Shown: piece after piece, positions 13,990 to 25,474 of the stretch | Layout of the letters: each line of letters starts with the position of its first letter | How positions within the stretch are numbered: the stretch's first letter is position 1 | Notes under the pieces: model-generated | The model's input: the letters and a program-made list of their open reading frames with translations, nothing else | Databases searched by the model: none | What the model was told of the DNA's origin: nothing | Made by a program: the position numbers and the translations under genes | Assembly: GCA_003342895.1 (NCBI GenBank) | Contig: PTFA01000399.1 | Location: 503,350-567,349, forward strand | DNA from: Casuarius casuarius | Lineage: Eukaryota > Chordata > Aves > Casuariiformes > Casuariidae | Direction of reading: 5' to 3' | DNA: 64,000 nucleotides

Positions 13990-14310
13990 AGTGAGCAATA
14001 TTTTTAATTTTCTATCTCAGGCTTTATGTGACTGTGAACTGTAAGCAAAAGGATCATTAAAGTTCATATTAATTCCATGAGCCAGTGTAGCAGCTCCATT
14101 GCGTGAGGTATTATTATCATTTTTTACATTAAAACCTTGCAACAAAAATGCAGAAGTAAGTGTGATATATTCTGTTTAAATTATTGTCATTAGAATTTGT
14201 TTTGGCTTCTCCCTAGGCCTCTTATCACTGTGATATAATCTTACAATTAAAATGTATAATTTATTTCCTTCCCGATGCTTTTGAAATTGGCCAGTGCTAC
14301 TGTAGAATAG
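13990..14310. other. AT-rich stretch, weak candidate for a conserved element
   Basis: Repeat-free sequence with several TAAT/ATTA cores (around 14050-14090 and 14185-14200) and no open frame. It resembles conserved non-coding sequence in texture only. Alignment to other vertebrates would be needed before calling it functional. Confidence 0.15.
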
Positions 14311-15639
14311 GTGCCAAACCTTTAATAGGCTCTGAAGTAACAAAATATTTTGTCTGATTTTATTTTTCTGTTTTCTTTAGACTAATACAAGAAAACATTT
14401 AACCTACAATTAAAGAATAATCCGATCACTACATGAATTAAGTGAATTCAGTGTATAAAAGCAAAGGTGGTTTCTGAAAAAAATGCTTTTGGAATATAGA
14501 CATTTTGAAAAAAATCATTTATAAAAAGAATAGAACTTGATAATGAGTGATTTATACTTGGTCCAGTTCCAGGAAGTTCTCAATCCACTGGGGAGTTTCC
14601 AACCTACTGAGAAGATGGAAGGAGAGGGTTTATGAAAGGAAATGATGGATATGCTATTTTATTTCTGAGAAATAGTGGGGATGGTAGGACTAGTGCAGTT
14701 ATCATCTAGGCATTATGGTGTACAGTGTGTGCACACTGCAAAATGTTTTTCCTTAGTCTTTTCAAAGCCACAGATGAGCAGATTCATAGAAAATTGGAGC
14801 TTTGATTACACAGATTACAGTGCGAAAATGATATGGTTTGGCTGTTATCACATATGGCTAAACACTAGCATAGGGCGAGCAGACTCCAGGCTGATAACAC
14901 TGCAGCGAATTTAGTCTCTCAGTAGTCTCCTCCCCTTCATAAAATGTGATTGTTTGGATTTTCTATGGATGAAACATATTTAACATAATACAGCGCTCTT
15001 GACTCATTACTGTCTGAGGCCATTAGAAAGTGGTGACTGGTATACATTGAAGTGGATATTCACAAAGAGTAATCCTCCGGCTCCCTCTGTGGCTTCCTCA
15101 AGGATGCTTCAGAGCTGGGTCCTAACTTTGGATGCGCAGAACCACTCCCTGGAGAGGCAGTTGTGTCTGCATAGACTGGAAAGGCTCCTTAGGAAGAATA
15201 ACCCCACTAGACGCATGCAGGCCCTTGTGGATGTCCCCCAAACTAACTGCACAAAAATGTAACCTAAGGGATGAAACAAACATCCCCAGCTCTTTCAAGG
15301 TGTATTCTTCACATGCACAAAAAATGTTTTAGATTTTAAAGCATCTTGTTGAGTCTTATCCAGCCCTTTGATTCTTATAAAATTTAATTCTGTGGACATG
15401 GTGCCAGACCCAAAAACTTGTAAAATACAAAGCCGTAACATATCTTACAAGTGAATAAACATCTCTGAATCATATTTTTTTTCATCTTTCATTACTACCG
15501 TGTGAAATTTTGCATTGTCAAAAATTCTGTTCCTCCCCAATTTATTGAATTTGCACTCAATACTCTTCTCCTGATGTGAGAAGGGATCCATATTCATATT
15601 TATTTTGCTCTAAATTAGTTACTTGCTTATTGACCCTAA

Positions 15640-15990
15640 ATAGTTATCATCTCAGCTGGAAATATATTAGAGTTCTAGTTGCCAAACAAATATTCAGCAA
15701 AAGATGAATAAAAGCATATGGGGAGAAAAAACCTACAAAGTTTTCACTGCCAATATAATGGAAGGCATTCTGGCGGACAGCCATCTGCACCCGCTGAACA
15801 GAGGGATCCTGGGATGACAGTGATCGATTTAACAGTAGGAAGGTATTAATGATATTCAGCTCTGATGGCTGAGCCACTTCACACTCATTTGCATTTCCAT
15901 TCATCATCTCAGCATTTATCATTATGAGGCAAATGCCAGAACTAATTAAAGTCTGGGCTAACAGGGTGACATGGGAGTCCAGCCGCTACT
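15640..15990 (-). other. Possible conserved element overlapping a minus-strand open frame
   Basis: A minus-strand frame is open for roughly 113 codons (stop to stop, from about 15986 down to 15647), with a methionine at 15922. The stretch at 15735-15850 reads as balanced, globular-protein-like sequence, including the segments LSSQDPSVQRVQMAVRQ and NAFHYIGSENFVG. No family is recognised. Upstream I see no good polypyrimidine-AG acceptor, which argues against an ordinary exon. The same DNA carries an octamer ATTTGCAT (about 15889-15896) and several ATTA/TAAT cores, so a conserved enhancer is an equally good reading. Chance is also possible. Confidence 0.25.
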
Positions 15991-16514
15991 TATACAGAGG
16001 AAATATGGGAAACTTTCCAGCAGGAAGTGCACCAACCTTACACCAAACCCAATTAACTTAATTCCTAACTAAACCATTTGAGAGTCGTTCATTTGAATAA
16101 ACTAAAAAACTGGGACTGAAGTTACCCTTTTTTTTTCATCCTTGAGTTTTAGCTGTTTCATGACTCAGTAACATCTTGCTTAGGCTTGTGCTATCATACA
16201 CAATGAGAGGTTTCCTTAATGTGGTCCCATTCCTCTTCACATATCCTTTTCCAATTTTGGCATTGTAAGCACAGATGCAATTTCAAATTCTACAATAAAA
16301 GTAAAATTTTAAATATCAATTTTAATATAATTTGATCTTGAAGGGACTTCAAGAGTATTGCGAACACCCTAGTAAAAATGACAATCAAAAGCTGGAATAC
16401 ACTGAAATATGTTGTTTCCATTAATGTAAACCACCTCTCCAAATGTGCATCAAATTTATTTTTATTTGTTTTCTAGCATGGAAATATGACATTTTCTTCT
16501 TGGCAGGCCAAGAC

Positions 16515-16605
16515 TTGCTTGGCATACTCTCACAGCAGTCCCATTAGCTGCACTGACACAACCCTTATGAGCAAAGCAACCAGGATTCAGTCCTGAATAT
16601 GTCTC
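16515..16605. repeat. Probable arm of an old palindromic MITE-like repeat
   Basis: The passage with AGTCCCATTAG (about 16537-16547), CTTATGAGCAAAGCA (16563-16577) and CAGGATTCAGTCCT (about 16581-16594) resembles, from memory, a palindromic non-autonomous repeat common in turtle, crocodile and bird DNA. I do not assert a family name. The element is strongly decayed and its boundaries are uncertain. Confidence 0.3.
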
Positions 16606-16905
16606 AGTAGGTCTTTTGGTTTCAAGAATATTCTTGATGAAGCCTTGGATAATCGTAGGTATATCGTATGTCAAATTCTACTCCGATCAGGTCTGTAGCA
16701 CCCTCAGGCCCCTTTGAAACTTCCTGACAAAAGAACAAATCTAATAGTAAAAGGGTGTAGTAGTATTGAAATCTGTAGAAAAGTTTTGTGAGTAAATCAT
16801 TACTTTTACGTTTAAAATTCTTGCAGGGTATGTCCATAAGTACAAAAGTAATCTTTTCAAATGCATATTTTAATAAGCACATTATCCTTGCCAATATATT
16901 ACTTT

Positions 16906-17036
16906 AATAGATATATTTATTTTTCATATTTTAATATAAATATATTTAGTATAAATATATTTTAATATATATCTTTAGTATAAATATATTTTTAAATAAA
17001 AGTATATTTTTATATTTATATTTAATACATTTTTAC
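16906..17036. repeat. AT-rich low-complexity tract with a repeated TATAAATATATTT motif
   Basis: About 130 bp of almost pure A/T in which the unit TAGTATAAATATATTTT recurs about 30-34 bp apart (near 16946 and 16976), interleaved with TTTAATATA blocks. It is probably a decayed AT minisatellite. Its strand symmetry would allow cruciform formation or unwinding. Confidence 0.7.
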
Positions 17037-20000
17037 AAGCAATATATTACTTTTATTTCTACAAACATAAAGAGACATTTGGTCCAAGCTCTGAGTACCT
17101 TGGCATCACTTAATTGCCTAAGGAGTTTCTCTCTCTTAGTAAAATAAATGCATACCACCAAGTGAAATATTAAATTCTCATGCCCACAATGAAATCTCCA
17201 CAGTTTTATGTCAGCCATACTTGGCTTGGCCATACGCTTGGGAGAAAATATGACTTTTACACTCTTCCCCAAAGGTCTTAATAGTTCCAAAAGAGATGTA
17301 ACATCTTTATCTAACTAGTGACATCCCCCCTCATATACCAACAGATTTCAGAAAAGGCAGTGCTTCTATGGAAAGTGATGGATGTCTACAATTGTGTGTT
17401 CCAAACCATCGAGAGATTCCTAGATTAAAATGAATTCTTCATATTCACCTCTCAAACTTTCTGAGAGAGGTATTGAGTTTGTAGTCTTGGTGTGAAGCTC
17501 CTCCTAAGGCAAAAGAAAACTAAACCTGTGATCATTTCAAGTTTTAATGGTTTCATTGTATAGCTCCAGCTTGGATGCTTATGAGTAAGACAAGCATGGA
17601 TGAACAGATCGGACTTTTTTTTACCAGGCACTGATGAAGAATACAGGCATTTTATGAAAGCAGAATGAGGAGATGCAGCAGGTAATTTTCATTTCCCTTT
17701 CAAGTCAGTCAATTTTTAGTCTCCCTTTGTGGTAACATCTTTATCCTCTTCCTGATATATATTCCTCACCCATTCACATGGCCAGGCAGCATGTAGCCTG
17801 TAAAAAAGATCAATGAACAATGAAGGGTTAGATTATATTGACTTAATGTTGATTAGTTTACACTAGGTTGTCTGCTGCAGAAGATGTTAGAGCTTTTGTA
17901 GTTCATTAGCTCCCATCAGTTGAACAGCAGCTTAAATTAGTACATGAGAGTCTTTCTTTCTGTAATGCAATTTCAACTTACATTTCATGCTTAGCTTTCC
18001 TATCTGTACTTCCACATGATAGCTGTTACAACATTTTTCTATTTTTCTCCATGAGAGAAAAGAAAAAGAAACCAACTGAAAAAATCAGAAGGCTTCAGCT
18101 AGGTGAGTTCCTGCTCCTTTCATCTAAGCAAATTATCCCACTTGATATGATTAATATGATGTCTGACACACTGTACTTACATCAGAAATGATGTTATTCA
18201 ACTGCAACATGTCTGTAATCACACCAGGAAATGGCAGCTTATTATTAAAAAAAAAAAAAAAAAGCACAACTCTACTGGATGATTCACTTACTGTCAAAAA
18301 TTCAGTTGTAGCTTTAGGAATTTAAGATCACAGATCATTTGAACAGATCAAGAGTTGTTAAAGATGTTTGCTGTTCTCAAAAACACATCAGAAATTTGGT
18401 TCAGAAACAGCTCTAATGGAAAGATCCTTTTATAGTATTTTATTGTCTTCAAGGAGAAAGAAAAGAACACAAATTTAGAACAGAAACAGGGTCTTATTCT
18501 TAATTCTATCAGGTGGTAGTATCATTTCTACAGGTTGGCCAATCTCCTAGCTGTGTCCTGTGGCAGGCCCATTCTACCACCAACACCAGAGACCCTAAAA
18601 TGTGCTAGGAGAGGACAGAAGTTACTGCCAGAAATACCAAATTGCGTAATGTTGATTTTGGCTTGATTTTCCCAAATGAAGGAATTGGCAGAGGAAGGAC
18701 AACAGCTGAAAAGTGGGGCTTTGGGAGGTAAAAGATGCCAAAGAATAAAGTTTGCACTTGAAAGCAGGGCAGTTCACAAGAGATTTTAAGCTTTCCACAT
18801 TTGAGGTCTGATTCGTAACTTGAGTGTTCCTAATTCCCCATTTAAATTTCCAGAAGATAATTTTTGGAACATCTCTGTCAAAATATTCTTGACATCTTCT
18901 GATTTGAGTTTTTTTGAAATGTTTTGCTTTGAACATAATTTAGTTCCCCTGTGGAAAAAAACAAGCAAACTAACTTTTTTCATTCTAAAATGTCAAAAGC
19001 CTACCTGTCCTACCAGCAAATATCATCTATGGGCACTAACCTCGAAAAGTATTGGGTGAAATTATTCTAGGATTTTCTTCTTTGGCCAAAATTCTAAGAG
19101 GAAATGAATGCAGAAATGAACAGCAAGAAGGATCAAATTCTTTCTCATGTAGAAAGGTATAAAAAAAAAAAAAGAAAAATCAGGAAATATCATAACAACA
19201 TGGCTGTCAAACCTTCTTTTCCCTTGCAAATAGCTTGATATAGTCAAGACACATTTTCACTGTCAAAATTATCAGGTCAGGAAAATTGTTATCGTATGTA
19301 CCTGCATCACTGCATTACCAGCGTTCTTGTTCTCTTTCCCTGTGTTCTTCTAACTGCTATGCTTACGCTAAAAATCAAATGTGTGTACTCTGTAGGACAA
19401 GAATTGTTCCTTACTGTTTGTTCCTATGGGCCAAAAGACACCACAAACCAAAAATAAAAAAAATTGCCATCTTGAAGCCCCTTTGACTTTGTTTATTTCT
19501 TAACTCAATGAGATGCGTGACATAAGATGATACAACATGATTTCCATGAATCCTCTGTATGAATTATAAAAGTTATAAATAAAACAATAGTCTAATTCTG
19601 ATTCTTGTGTATGAAAACTCAGTGAAGAACTATCATTCGGACATTTAAATCAAACTTTGAAAAGAAAAAAAGTCCTAAACCAGAATATCAGTCTCAAAAG
19701 CTGGTTGCAACATTTGAAATTAGGATTAACCTTTAGAAAAAATATTTTTTTCTCTTAGTATAATGGGCTATTGTTAATGCCATTTTAATGTGAACTTTAT
19801 TAGGCACTAAAGGCTCTAATTTTTAATGATTGATTTTTCTTATGAAAAATCTTGCAAATGCAATGCCTTCAAATGTTCAGTAAGCATCTAAAACAACAAA
19901 AAGAGCACCAGTGGACACTCTGATGCCAACTGCATCCATTATTGCTGTTCAGAATTATATTCCTCCTGAATGAAATGATGTAACAAAGTACAAACTGCAA

Positions 20001-20798
20001 AAATATGTCAGCTAATCTCAAGCTAAACATGAACTTTCTTGTCTCACTGAAAAGCATAATGATTGTGTTAGTAGCTTTATTATGAGAGTTGCAATTTTTT
20101 AACAAGTATTTAAAACACCAGGCCTCAGGTTGATTTTTTTTGTTAGTTACTTAATTGTTACAAGCAGCTATAATAAATAGAGAAATAAAAATAACAGATG
20201 ACACAACTTTACTAAAAAATATCAGGTGGCATGACCATATTGCTTTTATTCACATACTCTAACTTCTTAACCATTGCAATATAATAACGTAAATATGTGT
20301 CTTTTATTAAAGGAATCTTTTATACAACACAATCTAAATATGCCTTTTTGGGTCTTTTCTCAAGTTCAACTCAGAGAACAAAGGATTGAAAAAAGTTTGG
20401 GAATGGTAAAGCTTTTGTTAGGCCAAGTCATGAAAACAGTTAAATATAGCAGGTTTGAATTTGGCTCTGCTTTAATCCAGTGAAACTAATCATGAAGTGA
20501 ATTTTTGCATATAGGTGTTTTCAGGATCTGGCCATTTAAAATATTTCCATGGAGAAGTAATCAGAAATGTTCTGTATGACGCTATTTATTATTCATGATC
20601 ATACTATAGCAGCAAAGTAACTAATAAAACAATCTTACAGAAAGAAACACTCCAGCAAGCATTCTGTGGGTCTCTTGTAACAGCTAAGGACTTCAGATTG
20701 ACTTATGAAAGACTATATTGCTTTCTGCATTCATATTTATGCATTTACAGGAACACATAGTAAAGATTTTTTTATCTCATTTTCATGATCATTTATAG
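17037..20798. other. AT-rich non-coding DNA
   Basis: No gene is recognised. Frames of up to 104 codons (18622-18936, minus) are phenylalanine- and lysine-rich and overlap frames on the opposite strand, as expected of AT-rich non-coding DNA. An 18-base A run lies at 18247-18264 and a 13-base A run near 19160. No CpG cluster, RNA gene or transposon end was seen. Confidence 0.7.
18247..18264. repeat. Poly(A) run, 18 bases
   Basis: An uninterrupted A tract. No retrotransposed sequence with a target duplication could be recognised upstream of it, so it is treated as a simple homopolymer rather than the tail of a processed copy. Confidence 0.85.
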
Positions 20799-20872
20799 AG
20801 AATAAACAGCATAACACAAGTATGAAAAATAAGACTACTGGAAAAGGGAAAAGTAGTCCAACTCCAGCAAAA
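20799..20872 (+). other. Speculative 74-bp exon-like segment
   Basis: An AG at 20797-20798 follows a T-rich tract (TTTTTTTATCTCATTTTC, 20767-20784). A strong donor-like AAAAGTAAGTG places a GT at 20873. Between them one frame is fully open and contains MKNKTTGKGKSSPTPAK, a basic, serine/proline-rich peptide. No homologue is recognised and no partner exon was found, so this may well be chance in AT-rich DNA. Confidence 0.12.
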
Positions 20873-21289
20873 GTAAGTGTAGAAATCATTATCACTGTAA
20901 AACTGAACTACCCAGATTGGCTGCTAAGTGGCATGTATTCTCAAAGTGTAAAACTGAAAATTATCCTGGAAGCTAATGTATATGAGAGTTGCTGTGCTTG
21001 TGCAGTCATTAACTGTAGAAAGCCAGGGAAATAAGAGTAAAAAAAAGTACAAAGTCAGTCTATTGAAAAAAAAGAAAAAAAAAGAAAGAAGGAAACAACT
21101 TTAAACAACTTGTTTTCCCTGGCTCCTTTTGGTGATAAGGGAATAGTCTCGTGAACACTGTCGGCCTTCTGCCATATGTTCCAGGAAACTAGGGACCCTT
21201 GAAGAAGAGGAGGCTTTTGAATTATTGATCAATGATTAGCAAATGCAATCGAAATTGTAGACTTGATGTTGTGCAGGGATTCATAATTT

Positions 21290-21530
21290 ATGAGTGGACA
21301 AAATAGTAGGTAGCAGAGGTAGTGGTAGGTGATTTCAGCCCCCATATTGATTACTTAAAACAACAGGAGGTAAGTGTAGTGTGACAGACAGAACAAAAAC
21401 TGACAGCTCACTGCCTGTCCATCACTACAGACAGAGTGCTGGGGGAATAAAACTTCCAGTAGAAGCAAATACATTTCTATTGTGTGTCTTTGATCATTAT
21501 GCTGTTCTACTAGACCAAAGGACGTATTTG
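21290..21530 (+). repeat. Possible CR1-type LINE fragment (endonuclease region)
   Basis: The segment GTAGGTGATTTCAGCCCCC (about 21324-21342), followed by CATATTGATTACTTAAAA, resembles the endonuclease-domain coding region of ancient CR1 elements, where a Val/Gly-Asp-Phe-Asn/Ser-Pro-type sequence precedes an Ile-Asp-Trp-type one. Further on, TTTGATCATTATGCTGTT (about 21489-21506) resembles the Ser-Asp-His-Asn motif region. The spacing is about right. All frames are disrupted, and the match is from memory and weak over the middle. Confidence 0.35.
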
Positions 21531-24500
21531 TTTATAATTTATGTATTCTCTTACTACAAAAGATTGATAACATCCTATTAGGTACTGTAGTATCTAAATA
21601 TCCAGATAGTTTGTACTTGTAATGTCTCAAGAAGCAATATTGTGAAATATTTGCATAGTCTATCAGCAAAAGTAAAAACACTGGAAATGGGAAGGAGACA
21701 AGATGTGTCTGGCACCAGCCTAAAAGTCAGCTCCATTTTCCATCCTTTGCTGCCTTCTATCAGCTCTTCTTCATGGGATACTGGAGTTCCTCCTTACAGA
21801 TCAGCCTTTGAGAGTACCACTTCAGAGACTGATCTCTCTTGTCAAGGAAAATGCAGTCTCCACCTGGGATTTTATGTGTGGATAAAAGAGTAGGAAATGT
21901 GGGTAGGTAGACACGCATTCTCCAGGTCACAGCTAGAGGACCATCTCTGTATATGAATAGGTAATGTCCATGAATTTAAGCAGAGATGGTCTTCATCCCC
22001 ATTACACTCCTAAAAGGAAAGCAATCTGAGTCTGATTTGCTGACTTCACTGCTGCTTGAAGGGATTCTGGGACTTTCTGTGGGCAAGTAACAGCTGACTT
22101 TGTTGGAAATGTGCTATTACAGAACCAGTGCATGGCCCACCTGCGTTTCTTTGCTGCACCACAATAGAGAGGTGTGCATGCGCCTGTGTGTCTGAACATG
22201 TAATTTTTCTTTAATGTGCCAGCTAGAAGTGGACAAAAAATGTAATAGCCATTACTGAAAAAAATTATGGTGCTATTTACAAAAAGAAAGGAAAAGAAAA
22301 AAAGGATGAAGGACACAAGGAGCTGGGCTTGTGACTTTTAGAAAAAGGGCAGCTATAGGCTGGGTTAAGTCCAAACCATGCAATGCAGTTATAATGTCCA
22401 TCTTAACACCATAAAAATAAATTAAACGGGAAAGCAATCTACAGAAAAGCAGAAGCTTCCAATGTTTTGAGAGATGCCTTTGAAGAGCAATGGGGATGCA
22501 GACACAAGACAGAAGATGACTGCCCACTAACAGGAGCATATATGGGAAACAGGACACTCTGAGTGGATTAGTCAAGTCACAGTAAACTGGAAGGTAATGC
22601 AAGGAAGGTTGAGTGATGTTGCCGGGATCTAAGCCTAAAGATAGCATTCATCAATGGTTATAAATTGTTGATCTTGATCTTAAGACTTGCAGTACTCTGG
22701 CTACATTTAGAATTAACTTGGGTAAGCGTGGTCTGTAGAAACATTTCCAGGGAAACAAGCCCAGGCTCTCAACTAGAGCAAACTAAGATGGGGCACAGAA
22801 TCAATATAAAAAGATAATCTGCCTGATGAATTACCTTCGAACACCAGGAAAGTTTGATCGTTTTGACATAAATAGCACCAGACAATGTAAACTCTTAGTC
22901 CAAACCACTGTTGGGGTACTGTTCACAAAAATGGTCATTTTACAAGAGAAACCACCTAATTCTGTTGGAAAGTTTTATTGCCTTTAGTAATAACAACATC
23001 AGCTGGATGAGGAGCTAGCAAAGACAGAAAGAATGAGCAGAGTGCTCAAACAACAAAGGTGACCCTAGGAAACTTTCAGGAGAGAAAAATCCTATCTTTC
23101 TCTGCATGCTTATAGAGTAATCACATTGAAGTGGTAGGAGGAAGGATACATTCTCCGAACTTGTCAACCATAAATCTTACAGCAACTAGCAGAACAATAT
23201 ACTCCAGCTTCAGTGCATCTAGTAGATCTTTGGGAGTTCCACTTCACTTTGGCAATGGCACTGTGGTCACTGTTGTCATTGTAGGTGACACTGCTAATGC
23301 CATTCGGAAGACAGACCTTTTGTCACTTTTTCCAGTCTTCGTCACAGGAATCTCACACATCTTCCAAGGAAAAGTTAGAATGATGAGTCTGGGAGTACAA
23401 ATTTAGATGAGTACAAATTCATATGGAATAAATTCTTAAGGCACACACAAAAATCAAATACATTCTTAAGATAACTGAGATTTCTTGCTTAAATTTCATA
23501 TTAAGTTATTCTTATATCATGTGATTGATAAAGCAGGGGTGCAAGAGAAGAAGAAAAGTACAAGTTAGTGTTAAAATAACTACATCTAAAATTTAAGAGT
23601 GGGTGTGATTCACTGTTTTATAAAATTCTAGTACAAAAGACAATTTTGCATTTAAAATATTCATATTTCAAGCATAATGTTGTATTTTGCATAAAATGGC
23701 CTTGCTTTTACTAGAAAAAGAGTCTGTGAGTTAAAGATGCATGAAATGCTGTTTTTTCTTTATTTATAAAGAAAAACAAATAGAGTAGTTTGTCCTTCAT
23801 AAGCCATGACATGATCTGCTTAATGCCTTCATAGCTTTGTGTTTGATGAATGATGCACTCATCCCAAACTTATTTAAATCTTATAGAGCAATACAACATC
23901 CTATATTGTATCCCTTTAATTCTGTGTATAGCACTGAGGCTTTCTATATCTTCATAAAGGTAATTAACTACCTTAAAAGATATATGATTTGAGTTAGGCA
24001 GCTAAATCAGAATAGTTAGTATTTGTAGAGTGAAGGAATTTTCTTTTTTTTTCCCCCCAGAGGAAAATAAGGGGAAACAAAACAGAACAAAATATCACAA
24101 GGGTAATCTGGGATGATTTATAATTATTTCTGATAACCACTGGATACTCTGAGCTGTGTGAAATGCCTTCTGCCTCTCCTCTCTCTGCCGATTATAGCCT
24201 GCCTATCAGCCTGTAGTGTTGAAGAATACCACCTGGCTTCTTGCCTCCCATAGGTTTCCGCTCTATTTTATGCACTGATGACCATTTTCTCCCTTTGATG
24301 ACTCTGGAATAGTGATGCTTCTTGTGTTTGCTTTCTGAAGAACTTCTCCTGTTTCCTGTGATGTCTGTCATTGTCCTCCAAGCACAGGTGCTGCCTTGTA
24401 CTTCATCCAGAGGAAATTCTCCAATGCAACCAAATAGGGTGAAAGAAAGACTGATTAGGAAATAGGGTGTAAAAGATTTACTCTTAAAGAGGAACAACAG

Positions 24501-25425
24501 GTTCACAAAGAATTTTGTTTTGGGTTCTCATATGCTGCTATCATGCAATTACGAGGAAGACAGGAAGGAGAAAGGAAGCACAAACGGATAAGAATGAAGG
24601 GAAGAAGAAAGGGGATAATGGTTGAGGGAGAGAGAGAAAGTAATAACAGTTTTAAACTTCAGCAAAGTTAAAACAGTAAGTTTGGAGAACGGACAAGATG
24701 AGGGAAGTGGAAGTAATGGCAGAAATTAAATTTGGAAATGTACCTACTGAAGAAAACTTCAGAATACTACCCTAATTAAGTAAACACACAAGTTAAGTGT
24801 TATTTAGTCAGAAAAATGTCAAAGGTTAATGATATTTAGGGCTATCTGAGGCACAAGGATGATTTAAGCCCTTGTTGCTCCTTTCCCTTGCAATCTTCCA
24901 AAATTACGTAGCCTACTGGGAAAGGTTATGCACTCTCATTCTGTTGTAGAATGAGAAAATATTTTGGAAGTCCAGAATGAAATTATATAGGAAAATATTC
25001 AGGTAAATGCCACGATATGCTTGTTCTCTTCTCATACAATTCCCCTGGCAACCACTGTTGGTCATTGGGAGAAAGAGAAAACTTTGGTCTGACCTCTTCC
25101 AATGGTTTTACCTTATGTGTAATATCAAAAACTCATGCCCCCAAACGTTACTCAGCAGAACAGCTTTTTACTTGTGCCATACACCAGAAGAGGACTACAG
25201 TCACACAAAAGTTTACAGTCCTTTTGGTGAAACGGAGTNATTTCTTCAAGGGGACTTAAAATAGCAAATGGGTAAAGAATAAAAGAGAAAAAGTAAATGC
25301 AATTGTAAGGTTTTTTTCCAAAATCAATAAGCATTAGAAATTAGCATTTTGATGTCTTAATATTATTGGATTTGAGTGAATGATTTACAAGAAATAATTT
25401 ATTTGAAAAAAATCAGCCTTTTGTT
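21531..25425. other. Non-coding DNA with a polypyrimidine and a purine-rich tract
   Basis: No gene is supported. The 124-codon minus-strand frame at 22273-22647 is leucine-rich without recognisable domains, and a frame of that length is expected by chance at this base composition. At 24039-24060 a T-run passes into CCCCCCAG, which mimics a splice acceptor but leads into low-complexity purine sequence. From about 24549 to 24645 the plus strand is strongly purine-rich (GGAAG/GAGAGA units). A single N lies at 25239. Confidence 0.65.
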
Positions 25426-25474
25426 TGTGTGTGTGTGCATGTGTGTGTGTGCGTGCGCGTGCGCATGCATGCAT
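25426..25474. repeat. 49-bp perfect alternating pyrimidine-purine tract (TG/CG/CA)
   Basis: Every base from 25426 to 25474 alternates pyrimidine and purine. The run starts as (TG)n, passes through TGCGTGCGCGTGCGC (about 25449-25463) and ends in (ATGC)n. The CG-containing core makes this a strong Z-DNA-forming sequence. It is a compound microsatellite. Any regulatory role is inference. Confidence 0.9.

Noticed and set aside
22273..22647. 124-codon minus-strand open frame rich in leucine
   Set aside because: Hydrophobic, low-information sequence with no family resemblance. It overlaps another antisense frame and lacks gene context.
24039..24065. Polypyrimidine tract followed by CAG, resembling a splice acceptor
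   Set aside because: The sequence after it is low-complexity purine-rich with no maintained frame and no donor at a plausible distance.
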